Below are positions 7,288 to 14,452 of a stretch of 26,164 bases of DNA, in pieces (positions within the stretch are counted from its first letter, which is position 1; each line of letters opens with the position of its first letter). This DNA is from Chlamydiia bacterium (GTDB lineage: Bacteria; Chlamydiota; Chlamydiia; Chlamydiales; Simkaniaceae). The translations under genes were made by a program, and so were the position numbers. The notes beneath the pieces were generated by a model, which ran no database searches, was not told the DNA's origin, and saw only the letters and a program-made list of their open reading frames with translations. Where the stretch lies: the NCBI GenBank assembly GCA_020440405.1, contig JAGROF010000017.1:1-26164 (forward strand). Direction: 5' to 3'.

Positions 7288-8804
7288 GCCACTTAGCGCT
7301 GACAAAAGAAAAAATTCAAGGGATGCGGACCCTTTTTGTGATCCAAATCTTTTCCACTTTAAGCTTTAGTGTTCTGTACTCTACGCTTGTCCTTTATACC
7401 AATAAGGGGCTCCACTTAGGAGCCGATATGGCGGTGGCCATCACGGGCTCTTTTGTCGCTTTCAATTACTTCCTCCATCTCTTGGGAGGATTTATTGGAG
7501 GGCGCTTTCTCAGCTATCGCCTGCTCTTTTCTCTTTCGATGCTCTTTCAGACTGCAGGGTGTTTGATCCTATCTGTTTCGAGTCTAGGATCTCTCTTTTG
7601 GGGACTCGCCATTTTTCTAACAGGGTGTGGTCTCAATGTCACCTGTGTTAACTGCATGCTAACCCAACTCTTTGAGTCTCACGATAAGAATCGAGAAACG
7701 GCGTTCCTATGGAATTACAGTGGGATGAACATTGGGTTCTTGATTGGATTTACGATGAGTGGGATTTTTCAAATCTACCAAAATTATTCGATTCTTTTTC
7801 TCATGGCAGGAGCGAGTAACGTCATTACCCTTATCATCACCCTGTGCAACTGGAAATACCTTAAAGATGTTGGAACTCATCTGACACATGCATCGCTGCC
7901 TAAACAACTTCGCTTGGGAATCATTGGGATTGCTATGCTTGTGATTCTCACCTTAGCTCTCCGCTGGCTGATTCATCACTCTGAATTCAGCAATGAATTT
8001 ATCCTGATCGTTGGGGCGATAATGCTTTTTGTCATTGCTGCCATTGCATTCCAACAACGGGTCAAAGAGGCAAGAAAAAAGGTCTGGGCTTATTTTATTC
8101 TTTGCTTAGCCTCTCTTGTCTTTTGGACACTCTACCAAATGGCCCCCATGGGGCTGACCCTTTTTGTGCTGCATAATGTGGATCGTGTTGTGATGGGTTT
8201 TACCGTTCCTCCCCAGTGGCTCCTCAACATCAACACGATTATTATTATCCTTGCCGGCCCCACCCTTGCCCATATCTGCAAAAAACTGCGCGCCAAAGGA
8301 TATATCATCCGGATTCCCATCCAGTTTGCCATCGCCTTGGTTCTCATCGGCATCGGATTTGCCCTCATTCCTGTGGGGATCCACTTTGCCAATCCTCAAG
8401 GGATCTCCGCATTTTCCTGGGTGATTATTAGCTATGTGCTGCAAAGCCTCGGAGAAATCCTCCTCTCCCCCATTGGATATGCTATGATTGGACAGCTGAT
8501 CCCTTCGAAACTTCAAGGCTTAATGATGGGCACCTGGCTCATGGTCGTTGGAGTGGCTGCAACACTCTCTAACTTTTTCTCTCAAATGGGATTCGACGAT
8601 TCAAAAATGCGCAATCCCTTGGATACAAACCCAGCCTTCTCAGAAACCTTTAATCTTTTGGGATGGAGCTCGATCCTCACCGGAGGGATTCTCTTTGCTC
8701 TCTATCCCTTCCTGAAAAAACTCATTCAAGAAAAGGGAAATCACGCCGATCCTCACCCCTACAATGCTCCAGAAGAGACTCCTTATACCATTTCCGAAAA
8801 ATAA
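7284..8804 (+). CDS. POT/PTR2-like MFS transporter, probably peptide or related solute permease
   Basis: 506-aa polytopic inner-membrane protein with about 12 or more hydrophobic segments. Several stretches match proton-dependent oligopeptide transporters: GGFIGGRFLSYRLLFSLSM after TM2, FLWNYSGMNIGFLIGF (cf. FYMGINLGA), PPQWLLNINTIIIILAGPTLA, and LLSPIGYAMIGQLIPSKLQGLMMGTWLM. The TM1 motif ExxERFxYYG, needed for proton coupling in typical POTs, is absent; the region reads IFSTLSFSVLYSTLVLY. The substrate may therefore differ. It overlaps the AsmA-like gene by four bases. Its last codons (ISEK and stop) lie inside the palindromic element at 8786-8944, which appears to have replaced the original stop codon. 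Confidence 0.85.
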   Translation: MSHLALTKEKIQGMRTLFVIQIFSTLSFSVLYSTLVLYTNKGLHLGADMAVAITGSFVAFNYFLHLLGGFIGGRFLSYRLLFSLSMLFQTAGCLILSVSSLGSLFWGLAIFLTGCGLNVTCVNCMLTQLFESHDKNRETAFLWNYSGMNIGFLIGFTMSGIFQIYQNYSILFLMAGASNVITLIITLCNWKYLKDVGTHLTHASLPKQLRLGIIGIAMLVILTLALRWLIHHSEFSNEFILIVGAIMLFVIAAIAFQQRVKEARKKVWAYFILCLASLVFWTLYQMAPMGLTLFVLHNVDRVVMGFTVPPQWLLNINTIIIILAGPTLAHICKKLRAKGYIIRIPIQFAIALVLIGIGFALIPVGIHFANPQGISAFSWVIISYVLQSLGEILLSPIGYAMIGQLIPSKLQGLMMGTWLMVVGVAATLSNFFSQMGFDDSKMRNPLDTNPAFSETFNLLGWSSILTGGILFALYPFLKKLIQEKGNHADPHPYNAPEETPYTISEK

Positions 8805-8944
8805 TGACACATTTGGCCTTGGATTGTGCGTTAGGTTTGCAAGTGCATTTCGAAACTGATATTTTTGAATATCAGTGAGAAATAAAATTGCAAAAATGAC
8901 GTGCAAGGCATGGATAAATGTACCATTATTTTTCGGAAATGGTA
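8786..8944. mobile_element. MITE-like 159-bp imperfect palindrome with TTA target duplication
   Basis: The whole interval folds back on itself around about 8865 (ACTGATATT / AATATCAGT at the centre); the two halves are roughly 75-80% complementary. The outermost arms include a perfect 22-base match: 8785-8806 against 8924-8945. The element starts TACCA and ends TGGTA and is flanked on both sides by TTA (8783-8785 and 8945-8947), read here as a 3-bp target-site duplication. There is no coding capacity. It sits exactly at the stop codons of two convergent genes. It may also act as a bidirectional terminator, since the transcript would fold into a long hairpin. The parent transposase family is not identified. 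Confidence 0.68.
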
Positions 8945-9745
8945 TTAGCCGTTGGTAGTGAAACCAGGGAAAAGGGTCATCCCTCCGTCGACGAAAATGC
9001 TGGCACCATTCACGTAATCGGCAAGGTCGGAGGCCAGCCAGACGGCTGTATTCCCAATATCTTCCACTTCTCCGATTCGCTTATAGGGGATGACTTTCAT
9101 AAGATCTTTGAGAGCTTCGGGGGTTTCCCAGGCCTCTTTATTGATGGGGGTTTTGATCGCCCCAGGACAGATGCTATTGACACGGATTTTTTTGGGAGCA
9201 AGTTCTTGCGCCATGCTTTTCATCAGTTGCATGATTCCCCCTTTTGACGAGGCATAGTTTGCATGCCCTGACCAAGGAATGAGTTCATGAACAGAACTCA
9301 TACAAATGATTTTCCCAAGGGCGCAAGAGACATCACGCATCCCCCGTTTTAAAAACTCGCGTACCGCTTCTCGGGCACAGAGAAATTGCCCTGTAAGGTT
9401 AATGGCAATGACTTGATTCCAATGTTCTAATGTCATTTCGGCAAAAGGGGAATCCTTTTGCAGCCCTGCATTATTGACAAGGATGTCAATGGTTCCAAAC
9501 TCTTTGAACATGAGCTGAAACATTGCTTGAACCTCTGCTTCATTCGAAACATCGGCTTTTGCAACGAGAACTTTTCCCCCAAATTTAGAGACCTCGTCCG
9601 CGACAGCTTCTGCCTTATCCTTGGATCCAGCATAATTGACCACCACATCCGCTCCTGCTTTGGCTAGAGCAATCGCTACCCCTCTTCCGATTCCTGAGCT
9701 TGACCCCGTAACGAGGGCTTTTTGTCCTTCGAGCAATTTTGTCAT
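8945..9745 (-). CDS. Short-chain dehydrogenase, glucose 1-dehydrogenase-like
   Basis: 266-aa classical SDR oxidoreductase. The Rossmann motif TGSSSGIG is at 13-20, NNAG at 91-94, structural Asn115, and the catalytic set Ser151, Tyr164, Lys168 in MSSVHELIPWSGHANYASSKGG. The MSSVHE..PW segment and the ending GGMTLFPGF closely follow Bacillus glucose 1-dehydrogenase, so oxidation of glucose (or another sugar) to the lactone with NAD(P)+ is the best guess; the substrate is not proven. The ATG at 9745 has AGGAG seven bases upstream and is preferred over the GTG three codons earlier. The gene follows the Nudix gene by 24 bases. Its stop codon TAA coincides with one copy of the TTA repeat flanking the palindromic element. 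Confidence 0.92.
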   Translation of the reverse strand: MTKLLEGQKALVTGSSSGIGRGVAIALAKAGADVVVNYAGSKDKAEAVADEVSKFGGKVLVAKADVSNEAEVQAMFQLMFKEFGTIDILVNNAGLQKDSPFAEMTLEHWNQVIAINLTGQFLCAREAVREFLKRGMRDVSCALGKIICMSSVHELIPWSGHANYASSKGGIMQLMKSMAQELAPKKIRVNSICPGAIKTPINKEAWETPEALKDLMKVIPYKRIGEVEDIGNTAVWLASDLADYVNGASIFVDGGMTLFPGFTTNG

Positions 9746-9769
9746 CTTATTCACTCCTTTTCCTCTGTA

Positions 9770-10204
9770 TTAAAGATTTTCCAAACAAAGGTCAAGGACT
9801 TGCTCTCCTCCATCGATCAAAGGGAGTATTTTTGCTTCTTTGTGAGTAACCCAACGCCCTTCGGTATGTTCCTCGAGATGGATCCGGAGTTGGGGTTTTT
9901 GAGGAAAAGTGCAGCGATACAATGCAAAATCATACTGGAGCGTGTCACGCATAATATAAAAGGTTAAAAAGTGAGAGAGGTCTCCTTCAACTCCCACTTC
10001 TTCCTGAAGTTCTCGCCGCGCTCCTTCAATGCGGGATTCTCCCACGTTTAATTTACCTCCAGGAAGACACCATTTCCCCCCTGAAAGACATTGAGGATGC
10101 CGTTTAAGCAGGAGAAATGCCCCCTCCCATTCACAATAGCATCCGACAACTGTAAGCTCAGGCACAAATCGGTCTGGAGGAGTTAAAAAAACGCGCGGAG
10201 CCAT
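9770..10204 (-). CDS. Nudix hydrolase (MutT-like)
   Basis: 144 aa with a perfect Nudix box GX5EX7REUXEEXGU at residues 50-72 (G50, E56, R64, E65, E68, E69, G71), preceded by KWCLPGGKLNVGE. These enzymes hydrolyse nucleoside diphosphates linked to another moiety; the WCLPGGK start resembles MutT-type housecleaning members, but the substrate cannot be read from sequence. I chose the ATG at 10204; a TTG five codons upstream is also in frame, and the ribosome-binding site is weak for both. It is the first gene of a probable two-gene unit with the SDR and is divergent from the LicD-like gene only 35 bases away. Confidence 0.93.
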   Translation of the reverse strand: MAPRVFLTPPDRFVPELTVVGCYCEWEGAFLLLKRHPQCLSGGKWCLPGGKLNVGESRIEGARRELQEEVGVEGDLSHFLTFYIMRDTLQYDFALYRCTFPQKPQLRIHLEEHTEGRWVTHKEAKILPLIDGGEQVLDLCLENL

Positions 10205-10239
10205 TTCCAATAAATCCAAGATTTTGCATAGTATCTAGT

Positions 10240-11364
10240 ATGAACATTATAGATGCTGTTCCAAAAATATGTAAGTTTTTTCCTGGAATCACTAGTGCTC
10301 TTCTCCAAGTTGGAATGGTTATCGTTAGCTTCTATCATGCCTTTATCAATAGTGTCGTGATCAATACCGCCTTTGAAGACGCCAAGGGGGTGGAGAAATT
10401 TGCGAACATGCTGCTCATGCCCACGCAATACTTGTGTGAGGGCAAAGCCATCCATTATGATGGTGTCACTTTTGAAATTAAACAGCGGTTTCAATACCAA
10501 ACCCACAAACGCCTCTACTCTCCAGTTGCTTTGACATTCTTCACTCCAGGAATCATTTTAGGAGCGACACTTAAAGGCCTAGCGCTTTTTAACCCTGAAA
10601 CCAAAGCAAAGCACATTGCCTTAAAAGCACACCTCAATTCGACAAAAGTGGTTTCTAACCAAAAGCTCTATCAAAAATGGGGCATCAACACCCAAGATTG
10701 GCAGGAAGGAGAGCTCTGTGTTCCCCAAGGACACCTCAGGCATCCTGGGGATGAGAATCATCTAGCTCCCGATAAGGAAGCTTTAGCAGAAATTGTTGCG
10801 CTGCTCACAGAGGCAAATATCCCTTTTTGGGTTGATTGCGGCACTTGCATCGGTGCTTACCGTCATGGAGGGGTCATTCCCTGGGATAATGACCTGGACC
10901 TGTCGATTCTCGTCAACGACTTCCAAAACGCCAAAAATGCCCTCAAGAAACTCAATCCTCATAAGTTTCTCGCCCAAGATTGGTCGAGCCGAGGACTCCC
11001 CAAAACTTACATTCGGGTTTACGTTAAAGAAAACCGTAACCATATCGACATCTACTGCAATGATATCGACCCCAAGGCCCATACGATTACATATATCGTT
11101 TCTCATCTCGATAGCCATTTCATGGCTGAGGACTGGAAAGAACGGGAACGGCAGCAAATGGCTCCCATTCCTTTCGATGTGATTTTCCCTCTTAAGAAAG
11201 GAATGTTTGATGGGATTGAAGTTCCTGTTCCCAATCAAACTGCCCGCTTCCTTCAATATAAATATGGGCCCAACATTGATCCCGCGCGGATCTATAACCC
11301 CAAGACAGGAAAATACGAAAAAGATCTCAGCCATCCCTACTGGCAAGTTCCCCTGGCACATTAG
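10240..11364 (+). CDS. LicD/fukutin-family phosphotransferase-like protein
   Basis: 374 aa. The C-terminal half is a LicD domain: FWVDCGTCIGAYRHGGVIPW (GTxxGAxR at 201-208) and the metal-binding WDNDLDLS (215-222), then HIDIY (268-272) and FPLKKGMFDGIEVPVPN (316-332). LicD proteins transfer phosphocholine or related phospho-alcohols to surface glycans; fukutin relatives transfer ribitol phosphate. The N-terminal half (1-180) is not a known domain to me; it has two hydrophobic stretches (about 13-40 and 96-116), suggesting membrane association. A role in modifying surface glycolipid or protein is inferred. Its TAG stop codon lies exactly at the left edge of the second palindromic element, and removing that element would still leave TAG. 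Confidence 0.88.
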   Translation: MNIIDAVPKICKFFPGITSALLQVGMVIVSFYHAFINSVVINTAFEDAKGVEKFANMLLMPTQYLCEGKAIHYDGVTFEIKQRFQYQTHKRLYSPVALTFFTPGIILGATLKGLALFNPETKAKHIALKAHLNSTKVVSNQKLYQKWGINTQDWQEGELCVPQGHLRHPGDENHLAPDKEALAEIVALLTEANIPFWVDCGTCIGAYRHGGVIPWDNDLDLSILVNDFQNAKNALKKLNPHKFLAQDWSSRGLPKTYIRVYVKENRNHIDIYCNDIDPKAHTITYIVSHLDSHFMAEDWKERERQQMAPIPFDVIFPLKKGMFDGIEVPVPNQTARFLQYKYGPNIDPARIYNPKTGKYEKDLSHPYWQVPLAH

Positions 11365-11524
11365 AGCGTGTCCCCAAACTCTCTGTCTTATATTTTTCAC
11401 TTCTTTTCCAGCCTGTCTGCGTGCTCAATTTCAACAACTTTACCAAGTTGCTATCGATTTCCGCACTTTGACAGGCAGAAAAACCTGAGTGCAACTATAA
11501 AACAGAGAGTTTAGGGACACGCCC
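11364..11524. mobile_element. MITE-like 161-bp imperfect palindrome with TA target duplication
   Basis: Terminal inverted repeats GAGCGTGTCC (11364 on) and, from the other end, GGGCGTGTCC; the outer 29 bases of the two ends match at about 26-27 positions. Similarity continues inward (CCTGTC, GTGC) to a central hairpin CAACTT-TACC-AAGTTG (11435-11450). Both ends are flanked by TA (11362-11363 and 11525-11526), as expected for a TA-duplicating transposon. No coding capacity. Size and fold resemble the 8786-8944 element, but the end sequences are unrelated, so a different transposase would mobilise it. It lies between the LicD-like gene and the first porin and may also terminate transcription. 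Confidence 0.7.
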
Positions 11525-11602
11525 TAGAGACTGTCTCTTAGCTTGACTGCGTAATGAATTTTTTGTTACCCTCTTTTTTCTTATATTAAAAGAGGTTCAC
11601 CT

Positions 11603-12730
11603 ATGCTCAAGAAGTGCGTTTTCTTCCTTGTTCCCCTAGCATTAATGGCGCAACAGGGACAACAACCCCCTCCTCCCCCACAAAAAGTAACGCCCCCTCA
11701 TCATGAGATGCCTCCCATTACCCCTCCAACAGGGCCTTTACCAGAGCGCACGGTCAGTTTCGTTTTGGACGCAGAGTTCCTCTATTGGTATGCCACAACC
11801 ACGAACCTTGCCTATGCCACCAAGTATATTGTCTTCAGTGCTGGAGACTCGACAAATCCTGGTGCGCGTTTTGTCGCTCCTGAAAAGATTTATGAACCGA
11901 GATGGCGCTGGGACCGCGGCACACGAGTAGGATTGGGACTGAAGACAAACTATGATGGATGGGACATCTATGGAGATTGGACATGGTACTATGTCAGTAC
12001 AACCGATTCAACGCGAGTTCCTATTTATGCTTCAAACAACTTAATCCTTAACCCTGTGGGCACAGAAGCTTTGGCATCTCCCTGGCTAGCGAACGGGACG
12101 AGCTCAAATTTCAATAGCATTCAAACGCGTTGGGGTGTGCAGCTCAATCAGTTTGATTTAGAGTTGGGCCGCCAATTTTTTATCAGTCCTAAGCTTATCC
12201 TGCGCCCCTTTGGAGGCCTCCGCGGACACCGGTCACGGATGTTTCTTAAGGTCCAAGGAAACTATGGAGACTTAGCACAAGAACTGGCAAGGCGCACACA
12301 AAAATTCTGGGCTGTAGGTCTCCTTGGAGGGTTAGAAAGTCAGTGGAAACTCAGTCGCAGTTGGAGCCTTTTCATCGATTGGGCCTTCTCACTCATTTAC
12401 GGCCCTTTCGATAGCCACACTCACCTGCAATCTTTCGCGACCAACGCTAACAACCAGGTCACTTCAAATTTCGACCAAAGGTTTCGCCATGACGATTTAT
12501 ATACCCTTCAACAGGTCTATGATTTAGCGATTGGGATCCGCTGGGAACTTCCTATTTCCCAGTCAGATTGTCGACTGCGCTTTGATGCCGGGTGGGAAAA
12601 CCACCTCTATCCTGGCTACAATCATCTAGATGCTAATGTCTCTGCCTCTGGGAATGGAACGACTTATCTGCCAGCTGAAGGAGATTTGACACTCTCTGGG
12701 GTTGTCCTTCGAGGACAAGTCGAGTTTTAA
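11603..12730 (+). CDS. MOMP-like outer-membrane porin, Lpg1974 family (copy 1)
   Basis: 375-aa outer-membrane beta-barrel. A signal peptide (MLKKCVFFLVPLALMA, residues 1-16) is followed by a Pro/Gln-rich linker (about 17-50), then a barrel starting VSFVLDAEFLYWYATTTNLAYATKY. Recurrent barrel segments include TRVGLGLKTNYDGWDIYGDWTWYY, FDLELGRQFFISPKLILRPFGGLRGH, FWAVGLLGGLESQWKL, and the C-terminal strand LSGVVLRGQVEF ending in Phe, the usual barrel-assembly signal. This layout fits Lpg1974/Legionella-type pore proteins, which are expanded as MOMP-like families in Simkania and Waddlia. AGAGG lies about 7 bases before the ATG. The paralogue follows after 12 bases, so they are cotranscribed. Confidence 0.9.
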   Translation: MLKKCVFFLVPLALMAQQGQQPPPPPQKVTPPHHEMPPITPPTGPLPERTVSFVLDAEFLYWYATTTNLAYATKYIVFSAGDSTNPGARFVAPEKIYEPRWRWDRGTRVGLGLKTNYDGWDIYGDWTWYYVSTTDSTRVPIYASNNLILNPVGTEALASPWLANGTSSNFNSIQTRWGVQLNQFDLELGRQFFISPKLILRPFGGLRGHRSRMFLKVQGNYGDLAQELARRTQKFWAVGLLGGLESQWKLSRSWSLFIDWAFSLIYGPFDSHTHLQSFATNANNQVTSNFDQRFRHDDLYTLQQVYDLAIGIRWELPISQSDCRLRFDAGWENHLYPGYNHLDANVSASGNGTTYLPAEGDLTLSGVVLRGQVEF

Positions 12731-12742
12731 AGGAGAATAAGA

Positions 12743-13924
12743 ATGAAAAAACTACTGATCCTTCTGACTCCTTTCATGCTCGGTGTCAGTGCTCCCTATA
12801 ACCGTTACCTTCCTCCCTCTACACCGACTAGCCCTCACCCAGCTTCTCCTGTAATTACCCCTTCTGTTTCTCCTATGGAATCGAATGCTTTTGACATCAC
12901 CTTTGAAGCAGACTTTTTATGGTGGACCGCTAATGTCACAGACCTCAGCTATGCCACACGCTACCAAGTGATCGGTTCGGGAGCAACTACCACCACACAA
13001 CCAGATAAAATTTCTGAATTTAACTGGGACTGGAATCCTGGTGTTCGGGCTGCTGTTGGTGTCAACACAAACTACGATGGATGGGATGTCGCCGCCAACT
13101 GGACGTACTTCTATAACTCCTTTGCAGATACCAAGACGGTCTCCGCCCCCATCCCCTCAATGCTTGCTCTAGGAAACCCTCCAGGAACAGCGCTCCTTTC
13201 CAATAGTTGGTCTAACTTCAGCGCTTCCAACTCCATGGCTACACGCCTGACAGGAGAGGGAGGATTTCAAATGAACCAAGTGAACCTTGAGCTAGGGCGT
13301 CACTTTCTCCTGAGTCAACGCCTGTCTTTGCGCCCTTTTTGGGGAGTTAGAGGGCATTTTTCTCACCTAGACTTTAGAAGTAAAAAGTCTTTTGAAGGAA
13401 CAGGAGGCTCCAGTATTTCTGGATTTGCCGAGTGGAATGACTATCAGAAACAGGATTTCTGGGCTGTCGGGGTTTTGGGAGGTTTTGATTCCTCTTGGAA
13501 TGTCTTTCGATTTCTCTATATCTTTGGATCAGGAGGACTTTCTTTATGCTACGGTCCCTTCAAGAATGTCACGCATTTTACAACGCATATCCGCTCTCCT
13601 GATCGCGCTGATGTTATCCATGACTCTCGAATCCGAAGGAATCATGATCAGGTTTGGACATTGCAGCAAGTCCTCGACTTGGCTTTAGGAATTCGTTTAG
13701 AGCAGGCCTGGATAAGCCGTGAGCATCGAGAAGCATTTCGCATGGTCCTTGACATTGGGTGGGAAATGCATCTCTATCCCTCATATAACCATCTTGATCA
13801 GGGAACAAGTGAGAGCACACCCATTACAGTAGCTCCGGCCGTTGACGCTCCAATCTCTTATCGCCCTGCTAGCGGAGATCTGTCTCTATCAGGTTTTGTG
13901 GTGCGGGGACGCTTTGAATTCTAA
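12743..13924 (+). CDS. MOMP-like outer-membrane porin, Lpg1974 family (copy 2)
   Basis: 393-aa paralogue of the preceding porin. It has a signal peptide (MKKLLILLTPFMLGVSA), a Pro/Ser/Thr-rich linker (about 18-45), and a barrel from FDITFEADFLWWTANVTDLSYATRY to the terminal strand SGFVVRGRFEF with final Phe. The order of barrel segments is the same as in copy 1: GVNTNYDGWDVAANWTYFY, NLELGRHFLLSQRLSLRPFWGVRGH, FWAVGVLGGFDSSWNV, LYPSYNHLD. AGGAG sits 7 bases before the ATG. The two copies have diverged most in surface-loop-like stretches. The last 56 bases overlap the 3' end of the convergent gene at 13869-14363. Confidence 0.9.
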   Translation: MKKLLILLTPFMLGVSAPYNRYLPPSTPTSPHPASPVITPSVSPMESNAFDITFEADFLWWTANVTDLSYATRYQVIGSGATTTTQPDKISEFNWDWNPGVRAAVGVNTNYDGWDVAANWTYFYNSFADTKTVSAPIPSMLALGNPPGTALLSNSWSNFSASNSMATRLTGEGGFQMNQVNLELGRHFLLSQRLSLRPFWGVRGHFSHLDFRSKKSFEGTGGSSISGFAEWNDYQKQDFWAVGVLGGFDSSWNVFRFLYIFGSGGLSLCYGPFKNVTHFTTHIRSPDRADVIHDSRIRRNHDQVWTLQQVLDLALGIRLEQAWISREHREAFRMVLDIGWEMHLYPSYNHLDQGTSESTPITVAPAVDAPISYRPASGDLSLSGFVVRGRFEF

Positions 13925-14363
13925 CAGCGACCCGACTGATGAGCTGATCGAGTAAATACACCATCACTCCCACATAAATGGTCTTTCTCACAAGCATCCA
14001 AAAGGCATCGGAAACCGACCCTGCTTTGGTAAGATCAAGGGTCGACTTGGATTGAATATCCTTCACAAAAAAGGTTGTCGGAATGGAAATAAAAAGATCA
14101 TACATTAATTTTCGGACAGCCGTTAGCGTCGCATCTTCTTCAGAAATGGTAGATTTTTCTGTTAATGTCCAGACTTTCTGCAGGACAACTTCTCTAGAGC
14201 CGTCTCCAAAGGAAACATCTTGTCGGATCGATTCAATGTACGTATTGATCTCCAAAGCAAGATAACGCGCTCCAGTATCTAGTCCTCCCCAAATGGGAGC
14301 CCACTTCTCAGCAGCCGATTGATAGTAATCATTTGAACGATCTAAGAATGTCTGAACAAACAT
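13869..14363 (-). CDS. Hypothetical protein with C-terminal membrane segment (164 aa)
   Basis: No family recognised. The 164-aa protein has no signal peptide. Residues 1-115 are mixed helical (MFVQTFLDRSNDYYQSAAEKW, EINTYIESIRQDVSFGDGS, TLTAVRKLMYDLFISIP), and one hydrophobic segment lies near residues 129-144 (TIYVGVMVYLLDQLIS), followed by a short polar tail. This could be a tail-anchored or single-pass inner-membrane protein. The purine-rich AGAAGGGG about 10 bases before the ATG supports translation. Its final 18 codons are antisense to the last barrel strand of the second porin, an unusually long tail-to-tail overlap. It may read through from the lipoprotein genes upstream, with 89 AT-rich bases between. 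Confidence 0.72.
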   Translation of the reverse strand: MFVQTFLDRSNDYYQSAAEKWAPIWGGLDTGARYLALEINTYIESIRQDVSFGDGSREVVLQKVWTLTEKSTISEEDATLTAVRKLMYDLFISIPTTFFVKDIQSKSTLDLTKAGSVSDAFWMLVRKTIYVGVMVYLLDQLISRVAVRIQSVPAPQNLIETDLR

Positions 14364-14452
14364 TTTAATTTTACCCCTTCTTTTGTTTTACAGTCGCAAT
14401 TATAACAAAATGAAATTAAAAATAAATATTAAAATAATTATTATTACTATTT

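Noticed and set aside
10783-11400. A 205-codon open frame on the minus strand across the LicD gene
   Set aside because: It is antisense to the conserved LicD domain with all motifs on the plus strand, has no recognisable features, and is explained by codon bias of the real gene.
11526-11538. 13-base palindrome AGAGACTGTCTCT directly after the second palindromic element, considered as a nested transposon end or operator
   Set aside because: Very short, no partner copy nearby and no matching end on the other side; could be chance.
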